Positions 10,101 to 17,728 of a DNA stretch of 56,022 bases are shown here, piece after piece. This DNA is from Candidatus Eiseniibacteriota bacterium (GTDB lineage Bacteria > Eisenbacteria > RBG-16-71-46 > CAIMUX01): NCBI GenBank assembly GCA_020633975.1, contig JACKCR010000015.1:1-56022 (forward strand), read 5' to 3'. Each line of letters begins with the position of its first letter. The first letter of the stretch is position 1. A program made the position numbers and the translations under genes. The notes below the pieces were generated by a model that saw nothing but the letters and a program-made list of their open reading frames with translations, was not told where the DNA came from and made no database searches.

Positions 10101-10607
10101 GAAGACTTCGACCAGTCCCTCGAGCGTGTTCGATGGCTCGATGAAGCTGTAGCCTCGTGAACCGACGATGACGTCGTCGTAGCCATCGCCGTTGACGTCT
10201 CCAGCCGGGAACGACTCGTTCGAGTACTGCCGTCCATCCTGGGTGCCATGGCTTTCCCAGCAGGCCTCGGTGCTGAGTCCGTTCGGGCCGCCGCAGTAGA
10301 CGAACGCCGCACCCAGATCCCCGTTCAGCCCGGGGCAGCTGATGAGGACGTCGCTGTAGCCATCCCCGTTGACGTCACCGGCGGTGTTCACGTCGTTGGC
10401 GAAGTTGTCGTAGCCGTCCCCTTCCGCGACGATCCAGTCTGGCGTAGTGGGCGGAAGCGCGACCGCCGCACGAGGAGCGAGTGCGGCGAGACCGACTAGC
10501 ACTGCGAAACTGGCCCGCAACAACGGTTCGGCGGGCACGAACGATCCGGCGAGCCGTGGGCAGCCCCGATGGTTCCTGTGGTGGGTCGAGAGTCTGCAGC
10601 GTGGCAT
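7194..10607 (-). CDS. Secreted FG-GAP (integrin-alpha-like) repeat protein with C-terminal sorting-type domain
   Basis: The start is placed at ATG 10607, where AGGAGG lies 8 bases upstream. An upstream ATG-less extension to 10694 lacks such support. The 1137-residue product has an extended basic N-terminus and a hydrophobic signal core (A-V-L-V-G-L-A-A-L-A). It then carries 14 FG-GAP repeats, each with an A-G-D-[VL]-N-G-D-G-[YF]-x-D calcium-binding-type loop spaced about 60 residues apart. These would form two stacked propellers or one long array. After a fibronectin-like stretch it ends with the conserved module (D-V-N-G-R-R-I, H-Q-V-D-W-D-A-T, T-G-L-Y-L-V, final V-T-R). It is probably exported and attached at the surface. 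FG-GAP proteins commonly bind polysaccharide or other proteins; the partner here is unknown. Confidence 0.9.
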   Translation of the reverse strand: MPRCRLSTHHRNHRGCPRLAGSFVPAEPLLRASFAVLVGLAALAPRAAVALPPTTPDWIVAEGDGYDNFANDVNTAGDVNGDGYSDVLISCPGLNGDLGAAFVYCGGPNGLSTEACWESHGTQDGRQYSNESFPAGDVNGDGYDDVIVGSRGYSFIEPSNTLEGLVEVFYGSASGLSTTADWQVQGEIPDMELGTYVSAAGDVNGDGYDDIMVSATSSGGTVRLYLGSSSGLATNYAWSVSGYGSMTAAVGDVNADGFDDITVSSSASARVRLFLGSATGPSTSVNWTGTGASGTLYGRSVAPAGDVNGDGYADFVVGAPDWGSNDTGRAYLYYGGPSGVDFGIDFSPNILPIGAEFALDVQCAGDVNADGYSDVVIGAHMFNGAEAAAGRAYLYLGDPDGLDTDFVWAFDGYEANDYLGRVVSGAGDVNGDGHSDLIVGAPGATLDFFNQGVAYAFYGTNSGLSQDAVAIRVLGQEDAGLGGLVAYAGDLNGDGLGDVVAGAPTYDGSFTDEGTLLVFHGTPSDGEILDYSAQRYGSQTSEFFGVSAGRAGDVDGDGYDDLLVGAIFHDGTYEDGGAAFLYYGSETGIPTYPGWTTEGEASTTYYGYTLAGAGDVNGDGYADVLIGALAYTNTLTNQGAVYLYYGSEAGLSTTAAWKVEGSTESELLGAGVAGVGDLNGDGFSDIAIGASNYTGNLAGEGAVFVYYGSADGPAMTPDWTLLGRQADCRMFDSCAAGDVNGDGYEDLLVATAFYDVSLSQEGRVECFHGSPSGLGSTPNWTIYGTRQGGGWLGRSISTAGDVNRDGYADVVIGEENYDGTYTFEGAAYIYHGGPNGLTFGSLHSSGQADPGFGASVSTAGDLNGDGFADVIVGAPDYDYEANDAGAIFAYLGNAEARRGGLDIRPQQKTTSGDVISWLGVSDSPTQFDLAIYGRSTAGRQRVRAEWQVAEIGTALSSQPIATGTWNDTGAPTAELGSVAAIEEPVVGLSPETVYHWRARTRTRSLYAPYTRWTSIAPTGGSMAHLRTAGGVSSIDDLAVVGSGASSGVRIDRVSPNPMSTNTTIAFRTMIPGPVTVSVYDVNGRRIARLFDGVEGPGVHQVDWDATNESGDRVPTGLYLVRLRTDRGVGTQKVWVTR

Positions 10608-10889
10608 CGGTCCGTCCTCCTGGCGCCATGGATTGGAAGGGTCTCCACGGAGGCAATGCTCAGAAGGGCCGAAAGCGCACGGTGCTCCGTTCACTCATTT
10701 GCTCCACCCGACGACTTGCGACGGAGGACCGCGACGCCCCCCCTAACCTATCCGCGCACAAGCCGTTCGGTTCGGCAGAAAAGCGACCGTGTAGTCAGTC
10801 CGGAACTCGGACGATCTATGGAGCGAACTCCCCTCAGATGCAGACAACCCCGCAATTGGGCGGTTCTAGCCCGATTCCGGAGGACGATC

Positions 10890-11384
10890 GTGACGCACCA
10901 TGCGAGACATCTCGGTCACGGCCCGGCCGGGCAGGTAGTCCGGCTGCTACGAAACACCCGCTTGGCCATGGGCGTGATCTGCGCCCTGATCGCTTCGCTC
11001 TCACTCAGTGCCTGTAGCGAAGCCGACACCGCACGACAAGCAGTTGCCGGGGCTGCCAAGACCGCGTCGCAACGGATCCGAACCGCAGGCATCCCGGACG
11101 CGCAGAACGTCGTCCACCGGATGCTGACGTGTGCTCGGGCGGGAAACTGGGACGCCTACATCGAGTTCTACGCCGAGTCGGAGAAGCTACGGACCGACAA
11201 GCAGCGGCAAGACCTCATCTACCGGTTCCGCTCCCACTGGTCGAGCCGTGTGCTCGCATCCCTCGAACGTGCCGACCAAGTCGAACCCGTGATCGACGGC
11301 GACCAAGCGATCTTCAGTGATGACCGTGGAGTCGCATTCGTCCTGTACCGGAAGGACGATGGACACTGGGGGTTCCGGCTCTAG
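10890..11384 (+). CDS. Small lipoprotein of unknown function
   Basis: I place the start at GTG 10890, preceded by GGAGGA at 10879-10884 with 5-6 bases of spacing. ATG 10968 is an alternative, directly before the lipoprotein signal. The 164-residue product has a hydrophobic stretch (I-C-A-L-I-A-S-L-S-L) and a lipobox L-S-A-C, so the mature N-terminus is a lipidated Cys followed by S-E-A-D. The mature part, about 120 residues, is soluble and has a helical N-A-W-D-A-Y-I-E-F-Y segment with a C-terminal D-D-G-H-W-G-F-R-L strand. This recalls small SnoaL/NTF2-like or DUF4878-like lipoproteins, but I cannot assign it firmly. Its stop overlaps the 3' end of the convergent anti-sigma gene by 4 bases. 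Confidence 0.65.
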   Translation: MTHHARHLGHGPAGQVVRLLRNTRLAMGVICALIASLSLSACSEADTARQAVAGAAKTASQRIRTAGIPDAQNVVHRMLTCARAGNWDAYIEFYAESEKLRTDKQRQDLIYRFRSHWSSRVLASLERADQVEPVIDGDQAIFSDDRGVAFVLYRKDDGHWGFRL

Positions 11385-12286
11385 CGATCGGCGTTCCACT
11401 TCCCCAGCAACGACCGCGCGTCGTCCGCGTGCGGGTGTGAGCTCTTCGCGATCCGTTCCAGCTCAGTACGGATCCCTGGAAGATCGTGCTTGGGCACCGA
11501 TCCGGCCTCCAGCTTCGAGACGATCTGCTGCCAGGCCGCTTCGGCGCGGACACTCTCGTCGTCCGCAAATCGCCGGGCCGACTCGAACGCAGCGGACGCG
11601 TCGCGCGTGTCCCCCTGGAGAAGTTCGCACGATCCGAGGAGAAGCCAGGCTTCGGCGTGATCGGGCCGATGGGACAGCGCCTCGCGGAATCCTGCAGACG
11701 CATCCGCATAGCGCTCAGCCGCGTAGTCTCCCAACGCTTCGCGCCATGCGGACTCGAACGGGTCGTTCCCGCCTCCGCTCCGCGGAACCTGGATCTCGAT
11801 CGCACGCGGCTGCACCCAACCGTGAGTGTTCATGAGATCCCTGTCGCCACGGAGAGCGGGAGAGAACACGAACCAGGCGCCGACCGCCGCCGCGAGCACT
11901 ACCGCGCCGCCTAGCTTCCAACCCCCGAACCAGGACGGCGACTTCCGCTCTTCTCGCCACGGCAAGGTTTGGACTTCAGGTAGATCGGAGAGCAGCGCCA
12001 ACTCGTCGCGGCATTCTGAGCAAGACGTGAGATGCTGCGACTCCGCAGCGGAAAGCTCGAGGCCGCGTTCCGCGTGCGCGACCATCTTCTCGGGGACGAC
12101 GTGCGTAGTACCCATCTCGAGGCCGGACTCGTAGATCGTCTTCGCAGCACGGAACGACTCGGCGCAATCCGAGCAGTCCGCCAGATGCGACACCGCACGC
12201 TCCAGGTCGTGGTCGGCGAGCATCCCGAACACCATCTCGGACACATGAGCGTCGATGTGCGCGCTTCGGTCAGAGTTCTCGTTCAC
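11381..12286 (-). CDS. Transmembrane anti-sigma factor with two zinc motifs and TPRs
   Basis: A 301-residue protein starting at GTG 12286, with GGAGG just upstream, so it overlaps the 3' end of the ECF sigma gene by 17 bases; this is typical translational coupling of a sigma/anti-sigma pair. The N-terminal half shows two H-x3-C-x2-C zinc anti-sigma motifs (H-L-A-D-C-S-D-C near residue 35 and H-L-T-S-C-S-E-C near 86), where one is usual. A transmembrane helix lies at about 127-148. The exported C-terminal half carries about three TPR-like helical hairpins (A-E-R-Y-A-D-A-S-A-G-F-R-E-A-L). Likely role: hold the partner sigma factor at the inner membrane until the TPR domain receives a signal. 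Confidence 0.88.
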   Translation of the reverse strand: MNENSDRSAHIDAHVSEMVFGMLADHDLERAVSHLADCSDCAESFRAAKTIYESGLEMGTTHVVPEKMVAHAERGLELSAAESQHLTSCSECRDELALLSDLPEVQTLPWREERKSPSWFGGWKLGGAVVLAAAVGAWFVFSPALRGDRDLMNTHGWVQPRAIEIQVPRSGGGNDPFESAWREALGDYAAERYADASAGFREALSHRPDHAEAWLLLGSCELLQGDTRDASAAFESARRFADDESVRAEAAWQQIVSKLEAGSVPKHDLPGIRTELERIAKSSHPHADDARSLLGKWNADR

Positions 12287-12800
12287 GAGCCCTCCGCAGG
12301 CAGCGGCTCAATCGGGACCGGATCGATGACTCGGCCATTCCCGCCTCCTTGGCCAGTTCCGCAAACGACACTCCGAACAGAAGGGCGCGCTCGACCAGTT
12401 CTCTACACTCGTCCGACATCGCGGCAAGGATCTCTTCGGACGCTCGCTTCGCGACGAGTCGATCGTCTTCAGGCACCTCGACCGACTCTGAGTACGCCTC
12501 GTTGCGCGCCGTCCTCCGCTTCACGCCTCGAATCGTCTGGAGAAGGGACGTCTTCACCGTCCGGTAGACGTACCCACGCGCCGACCCCGTCCCCGCGTAC
12601 TCGGCTTCGCCGTGGACGAGCCGCACGAGAGCCTCCTGTGCGACGTCCTGCCACTCGACTCCTCTCAGGATCGACTCCGTCCGCGAGTCGACGAGCCTCC
12701 GGGCGATCCCACGGACCAACGCATCGAGCTCCGCAACGGATTCTCGATCCCCCCGACGGGCCGCTTCCAGCTGCTTCCGAAGGTGGTCGTCGTTCCCCAT
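12270..12800 (-). CDS. ECF-family RNA polymerase sigma factor
   Basis: A 176-residue sigma factor. Region 2 (residues about 15-90) contains V-E-W-Q-D-V-A-Q-E-A-L-V-R-L and a Y-V-Y-R-T-V-K segment for -10 recognition. Region 4 (about 120-176) contains L-V-E-R-A-L-L-F-G-V-S-F-A-E-L-A-K-E-A-G, the helix-turn-helix that contacts the -35. It overlaps the downstream membrane anti-sigma gene and lies 145 bp downstream of the secreted TPR-CHAT gene on the same strand. The three probably form one regulatory unit in which the anti-sigma sequesters this protein. The start ATG at 12800 has only weak ribosome-binding sequence. Confidence 0.92.
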   Translation of the reverse strand: MGNDDHLRKQLEAARRGDRESVAELDALVRGIARRLVDSRTESILRGVEWQDVAQEALVRLVHGEAEYAGTGSARGYVYRTVKTSLLQTIRGVKRRTARNEAYSESVEVPEDDRLVAKRASEEILAAMSDECRELVERALLFGVSFAELAKEAGMAESSIRSRLSRCLRRAREREL

Positions 12801-12945
12801 GGTTCGCCCGATGGACGTCTACTCCTCTCGATGCCGCGATGAGTCGTTCTGCTGCAGTTGATTCTCACGGACTCCGTCTTCGTGGTCTAGCGGCCGTTGA
12901 GAAAGGGCATTCGGCCGCTACCTCGAGAGAGTCTCGAGCGACCCG

Positions 12946-15900
12946 CTAGAGCTCACCGGGGCCGACCCAGACAAACGCGGCCCAGTGCCTCGGGTGAGAG
13001 AACGGCGTCCGGCCGTCCACCTCGTAGTCCCGAAGCCTCCGCTTCGCGCCGCGGAGGGCGTCGGGAGCCGACTCTCCTCCCGTCATCCATCGCTGGTAGA
13101 ACTCTTCCATGAGGAGACGGGTCGCCTCGTCGTCCACGTCCCAGAGAGTCGCGAGGACGTTGCGCGATCCGGCGAGGAGGAACGACTGCGTGAGGCCGAC
13201 GAACCCCTCCCCACGAATGCGCCGACCGAGTGCGGTTTGGCAGGCACTGAGTACGACGAGGTCCGAGTCGAGCTGCCACTCCTCGATCACTTCCCGGGCG
13301 GTGAGGAGTCCGTCGGATGCGGGCAGACTCGATGACAAAGAGTTCGTGGGTCGCGCAGAGCCTGCTGCCGACGCCAGGCTCGACGTTGCCGACGACGGAC
13401 CCGACGATGCGGACGGATGACCCGAAGATGCGGACGACCTTGCCGATCGCGACCGACCCGGAGCGAGGACCAGGGCCGAGTGATCCGGCCGACGGTCGTC
13501 GGCGAACGCGTGGGTCGCAAAGTGGAGGACGTCCGCGGACGCCAGCTCACCCTGGGCGAGCCGCGCCGCGAGTGTCGCTTCGCTCGCCTCCGCTCCGACC
13601 ACGATGTCGGCATGTTTGAAGAACCTCGCGATCGCCCGCACTTCCTCCCGGCTCGCCGGGACTGCGGCCCATCGGGCGCGCGTGATGGACGAGGCGCCCA
13701 CGAACCCTGGCTCGGCTCCGCGCGACAAGGGTTCGAGCGTTCCCACCCTCCACGGCACCTCTTCGAGAGGAGACGGCTCGAACTCCGGGTCCGCGACTGC
13801 GAAGAGCGACTCCGGTAGATGACGCGGTCCACGCGCCCGCTCCGAGAGCCAGACGTGGACCGACGCGGACGGCGCCGTCGTGATCGTCCATCGGTCGACG
13901 ACCTGGTGACCTGATGTCCTCAGTGCATCGATCGGGATGCCGTCGAGTGCGCCCGTGCTCGTGACGACGATCCGCTCCACGCCGTCTAGTGCGGGAAGGG
14001 CCGGGGCCCACCGATCGTCGAAGACGCGTTCGAAGAGTGTGTCGTTCGCGTCGTGCACACCGAGAGAACTCCAACTCTCCTCGTGCAAGGAGTCGTAGAG
14101 CTCGCGAGTTCCTGTTTCGGCGGCGTCCCACTTCGCGTCATCACCCGACGCCGGATGCGCGAACCAGCGGACGCCATCCCTACGGACGACGTAGACCCAG
14201 GCTCCAGGAGTCATGCCGTCGATCGTGAGGTCGAGCCACCCGAGCACGGCGTCCTGCGGCTCCAAATGAGAGGTGAGATCCGCGAGCCCGAGCGCGGCTT
14301 CCCCCGGATACGGGAACCGTTCGCGAACGTCCTCCTGGAACTCCACCCATGCGGCCTGTGCACGGAGGAAGTTCCGTCGGATCGCGTCCCGATCGGGGTT
14401 GGGGCGGTCCCGTGCGTCGGATACGCCTTCACCCGCGCCAGCATTTGCGCGTTCGCGTGCATCTCTAGCACCGTCGGCGGCAGCCGCGGCCACAGCGCCA
14501 GTGGCAGCGTGGTCGTTCGCCGCTTCGTCCGCCCCCTCGTCTGCCGCCAACGTCGCGAGTTCCCACCGTCTCTCGGCCTCGTCCAGCGCGCGGGACAACG
14601 CCAACCGCTTTGCGTCGACCTCCGGCGGAAGACGACGCTGTCCCGATCCCAGGATGTCGAGGAGAGCGCGGCCCTGACTGCGCTCCGCCGCTTCCCACGC
14701 CGCGATGCTGTCTCCGGCCGCGAGGCAGGTCGCGGCGAGCAGTGGATAGGGCGACGCCTCGAACGTCGCGCGCTCGAACCGGTCCCCAGCCGCGACACGC
14801 GCTTTCTCGAACTGGACGGCGGCCTCGTCCAGGATGGTGCGCGCGTCGTCCACGCGCCCGAGGGCGTAGAGGTCCGCGCCGAGTGCGCGCAGATGTCGCG
14901 GCAGATCGCGCCGGAAGAGCGGATCCTCGCGTCGTCGGTACTCGTCCACTGCACGCCGATGGACTCGCTCTGCTTCCTCGAACCGACCGCGTTCGCGAAG
15001 GAAGTCGCCCCAGGAGGCGAGTGCGTCCGGATCGTCGCCGAGCACACGTAGTGCGTCGCGGTAGAGGCTCTCCGCTTCGCCGTAGAGCGTCTCCGCCTCT
15101 TCGGAACGACTCTGGTCTGCGAGAAGCGTCGCGAGGCCGATCCGCGTCTTCGCTGGGAGTTCGTCCGACGCACCGAAGAGAGAGTCGCGAAGTGCGAGCG
15201 CAGACCGCATCTCGAATTCGGCCTCTTCCCACCGCCCCATCGCACTGAGGTTCGTCGCCAGATCGACGCGCGCCCGTGCGATGTCCGGGTCCCTCTTGCC
15301 GAGCCGGACGATCTCCTTCTCGAGCACGGTGCGCAGCGGCCCCTCGGCCTCGTCGAAACGACCTTGTTCGTAGAGCGCGCGGCCCAGTGAGGCATAGGCC
15401 TGCGCCGTACGCTCCTGCGGGTCGGCATGTCCATCGAGGATCGCGAGCGCCTGCCGCGCCGCTGTCTCCGCGCGCGCCAGCTCTCCCTGCCCACGCAGGA
15501 TCGTCGAGAGGTTCATGAGCGAGTACGCATAGATCGGGTAGAGCGGATGATTCGCCCACCCTCGCTCCTGGAGAAGGGTCAGCCCTTCGGTGAGAAGACG
15601 CTCCGCGTCGCCTCGCCGTCCCGCCGCCTGCGCGTTCGCCGCGCGGTCCGCGAGGATCGTCGCTAGGTTCGGATGCCGCTCGCCCAGGTAGTCGTCGTAG
15701 ATGTCGGTCGCGACCAGGAAGAGCGAGTCCGCACGCGACCACTCCGTCCGCACTTCGAGACAACGCGCAAGGAAGCGGAGCGACTCCGCGATGTCATACG
15801 CTCCCGGCCCGAGGAGACGGGTACGGATCTCGATCTGCGCGTTCGTGAGCGACTCCGCTCTCGCGAACTCCCGTCGACGAAGCGCGGTCCGGATCGGCTG

Positions 15901-16206
15901 CGCCATCTCGTCGGCTGCATGGATCTCACGCTGCCCCTCGACGGGAAGGGCGACGATCTCCTCGTGGATCCGCACGTCGGCGCGGGTGCCGTGGATCTTG
16001 TATGCAGGAGCGTCGTCGAGCTGAAGAAGGGTGTCGAGCGCGAGACGGGACTCGGCGAGCCCTTCCTCGAACCGGCCCGCGAACTTCGCGGCCCAGGCCC
16101 GTTGGACGGCGGCGTCGTATGCCTCCCAGGTGGGCGCGGGATCCTGCGACTGCGCAAGGCTCGGGACGAAGACGAAGAGGACGGCGGCTAGAACGACTTC
16201 GCGCAT
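12946..16206 (-). CDS. Secreted TPR-CHAT domain protein (caspase-like fold)
   Basis: A 1086-residue protein with an N-terminal signal peptide (V-V-L-A-A-V-L-F-V-F-V-P core, cleavage near A-Q-S-Q). A long TPR array at about residues 30-520 follows (repeated A-x-x-L-x-x-Q-G-R-x-x-E-A-E). The C-terminal CHAT peptidase-like domain spans about 640-1086. The expected dyad is present: His899 in H-F-A-T-H-A and Cys989 in L-S-A-C-Q-T, followed by G-F-V-G-L-T-Q-S-F-L and W-D-V-D-D. CHAT proteases include separase-like and CRISPR-associated TPR-CHAT enzymes, but a signal peptide places this one outside the cytoplasm. Between His and Cys there is an unusual Ser/Ala-rich insertion of about 45 residues. 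The gene leads into the sigma/anti-sigma pair, and a 20-bp palindrome lies 28 bp upstream. Confidence 0.9.
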   Translation of the reverse strand: MREVVLAAVLFVFVPSLAQSQDPAPTWEAYDAAVQRAWAAKFAGRFEEGLAESRLALDTLLQLDDAPAYKIHGTRADVRIHEEIVALPVEGQREIHAADEMAQPIRTALRRREFARAESLTNAQIEIRTRLLGPGAYDIAESLRFLARCLEVRTEWSRADSLFLVATDIYDDYLGERHPNLATILADRAANAQAAGRRGDAERLLTEGLTLLQERGWANHPLYPIYAYSLMNLSTILRGQGELARAETAARQALAILDGHADPQERTAQAYASLGRALYEQGRFDEAEGPLRTVLEKEIVRLGKRDPDIARARVDLATNLSAMGRWEEAEFEMRSALALRDSLFGASDELPAKTRIGLATLLADQSRSEEAETLYGEAESLYRDALRVLGDDPDALASWGDFLRERGRFEEAERVHRRAVDEYRRREDPLFRRDLPRHLRALGADLYALGRVDDARTILDEAAVQFEKARVAAGDRFERATFEASPYPLLAATCLAAGDSIAAWEAAERSQGRALLDILGSGQRRLPPEVDAKRLALSRALDEAERRWELATLAADEGADEAANDHAATGAVAAAAADGARDARERANAGAGEGVSDARDRPNPDRDAIRRNFLRAQAAWVEFQEDVRERFPYPGEAALGLADLTSHLEPQDAVLGWLDLTIDGMTPGAWVYVVRRDGVRWFAHPASGDDAKWDAAETGTRELYDSLHEESWSSLGVHDANDTLFERVFDDRWAPALPALDGVERIVVTSTGALDGIPIDALRTSGHQVVDRWTITTAPSASVHVWLSERARGPRHLPESLFAVADPEFEPSPLEEVPWRVGTLEPLSRGAEPGFVGASSITRARWAAVPASREEVRAIARFFKHADIVVGAEASEATLAARLAQGELASADVLHFATHAFADDRRPDHSALVLAPGRSRSARSSASSGHPSASSGPSSATSSLASAAGSARPTNSLSSSLPASDGLLTAREVIEEWQLDSDLVVLSACQTALGRRIRGEGFVGLTQSFLLAGSRNVLATLWDVDDEATRLLMEEFYQRWMTGGESAPDALRGAKRRLRDYEVDGRTPFSHPRHWAAFVWVGPGEL

Positions 16207-16233
16207 GCGGACAAGGGTAGTCGCTCACGGTAC

Positions 16234-16253
16234 GCTCGCTCAAGTGAGCGAGC
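16234..16253. promoter_or_regulatory. Palindromic operator or 5'UTR hairpin upstream of the CHAT gene
   Basis: Two perfect 9-bp arms (GCTCGCTCA at 16234-16242 and its complement at 16245-16253) flank a 2-base centre, starting 28 bp before the CHAT start codon at 16206. A partial third half-site (TCGCTCAC) lies at about 16221-16228. It could be the binding site of a dimeric regulator or an RNA hairpin. Symmetry is seen directly; the role is inferred. Confidence 0.5.
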
Positions 16254-16303
16254 CCGACCCTGAAGGGCTCTACCGCTGAGTCCAGCGGATCCCGGAAGTC
16301 GTA

Positions 16304-17656
16304 CTAGCGAAGGAGTACGAGTCTCGCCGTCCGGACGCCGTCCGGGGTATGGAGCTTCACGTAGTACGTTCCGCCAGCCAGATCATCCGGCATCGTCACC
16401 TCGATTCGTGCTTCCCCGACCCCGACAGGACGCGGCAAAACGTCGAGGACGCGCCGGCCGTCCGTGGCGTGGACCGAACCCGACACCGTGCCGGGCGCGC
16501 GGGTCGTGAGGAGGAGGGCCGCCGTGCTCGTGGTCGGGTTCCGCAGAATGACGAGCGGCGACCCCGTTCCCGGCTCACCCACCGTGCCTTCCACCGTGGA
16601 CGCCGCACAGTCTCCGAAAGCTCCGACGAGGCCACACGAGAATCCGTCGTGATAGCCAGGCTGGCAGGGCGAGTTCGGATCGATGCGGAAGTCCCCGCCT
16701 TCGGGGTCACAGAAGAGTGGGTCGGCCTCGAAGTTCCCATCTTCGTAGCACCAGGGGCAACTCACCGTACCCCGTTCATTCATCCAGAAGTCGTTGCAGA
16801 GGATCTCTCCACCACCCGGAGTGGAGATCGCCTTCCCGTTGATCGTCTCGGCAAAGATCGAGTGGTTGATCTCGACATAGCTCGCTTCCATGTAGACAGC
16901 GGCACCTGGATTCAGGCACTCGTTCCGCCAGAACGTACAGTTCTCAATGACGGCGGCGTTCGGGTAGCCACAACAGGAGTGGCCCGTCGTGACTGCTCCA
17001 GCCCATCCGCCCACGTTGTTCATGAAGACGCAGTCTCGGAGAACACTGTTCTCGACGACGGTCACCGGAGCCCCGGTACCGGTCGTGTGAACGTTCGAGA
17101 ACGTGCACCGCTCCACCAACGCACCTTGGCTCGCACTCCTCAAGTCCAAAGCAAAGCCGCTCTGACAATCTGGGTAGCTGGTAGAAATGCCCTGAAATGT
17201 GCAATCCTGCACGATGGCGAAGCCAGTTAGGCTCACACTGTCGCACCACACCGAGTCTGATCGCGTATCCACGATGCATTCCCGTACCACAAATGACGGA
17301 GGAGGCCAGCCACCCAGTACCCGAGTCTGACCGAACAGGCGAAGACGCTCCAGATGATGCTCTCCGGACGCATGAAACCACAAGTGGATGCCCGTAATAG
17401 ACACGTCGGATGGAAGATCTCCGGCCCCACGAATCGTAATCGACTCTGCAGCAACTTCGGCCAGTGGTGGATCCGCCGTCTCGTCATAGATTCCGGGATG
17501 AACGAGAATCGTATCCCCCGGCTGCGCAACGTCGATCGCAGTCCGGAGGGAAGGGTAGGCCGCAGTTCCGTCCTGCCCCACTTCCAGGGTCGCCGCAAGT
17601 GGGAGTCGAGGCGCAATCACCAACGCGGCTCCGAGGAGCAGTATCCTCTGGATCAT
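16304..17656 (-). CDS. Secreted right-handed beta-helix protein with C-terminal sorting-type domain
   Basis: The start is ATG 17656, preceded by an AAGGAG-type site with about 6 bases of spacing. The upstream extension to 17716 is not needed. The 450-residue product has a signal peptide (I-L-L-L-G-A-A-L-V-I-A). It then has the opening typical of pectate-lyase-like beta-helices (D-G-T-A-A-Y-P-S-L-R-T-A-I, P-G-D-T-I-L-V-H-P-G-I-Y, I-T-I-R-G-A-G), and parallel beta-helix rungs to about residue 340 (repeated E-N-C-T-F, R-D-C-V-F, H-S-I-F). It is Cys-rich for a beta-helix. The end is the shared module, slightly degenerate (T-D-G-R-R-V-L, G-G-T-Y-Y-V-K-L, final L-L-R). No catalytic polysaccharide-lyase residues can be identified. 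The gene lies 72 bp downstream of the C25-like gene and may be co-transcribed with it. Confidence 0.87.
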   Translation of the reverse strand: MIQRILLLGAALVIAPRLPLAATLEVGQDGTAAYPSLRTAIDVAQPGDTILVHPGIYDETADPPLAEVAAESITIRGAGDLPSDVSITGIHLWFHASGEHHLERLRLFGQTRVLGGWPPPSFVVRECIVDTRSDSVWCDSVSLTGFAIVQDCTFQGISTSYPDCQSGFALDLRSASQGALVERCTFSNVHTTGTGAPVTVVENSVLRDCVFMNNVGGWAGAVTTGHSCCGYPNAAVIENCTFWRNECLNPGAAVYMEASYVEINHSIFAETINGKAISTPGGGEILCNDFWMNERGTVSCPWCYEDGNFEADPLFCDPEGGDFRIDPNSPCQPGYHDGFSCGLVGAFGDCAASTVEGTVGEPGTGSPLVILRNPTTSTAALLLTTRAPGTVSGSVHATDGRRVLDVLPRPVGVGEARIEVTMPDDLAGGTYYVKLHTPDGVRTARLVLLR

Positions 17657-17728
17657 TGCCGGCTCCTTTTTTGTCCTGCGTCTCGAGCGACCGGTCGACA
17701 TCGGCCGGCCGCCCAAGACCTTCCAATG

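Noticed and set aside
7194-10607. Regularly spaced repeats that might suggest a CRISPR-like or satellite array
   Set aside because: They are the coding repeats of the FG-GAP protein, with codon-level variation and no identical repeat-spacer pattern.
14053-15763. Long frames of 332, 427 and 432 residues inside the CHAT gene
   Set aside because: They are high-GC shadow frames of the TPR region, rich in Arg, Pro and Ser with no motifs; the TPR-CHAT frame explains the sequence.
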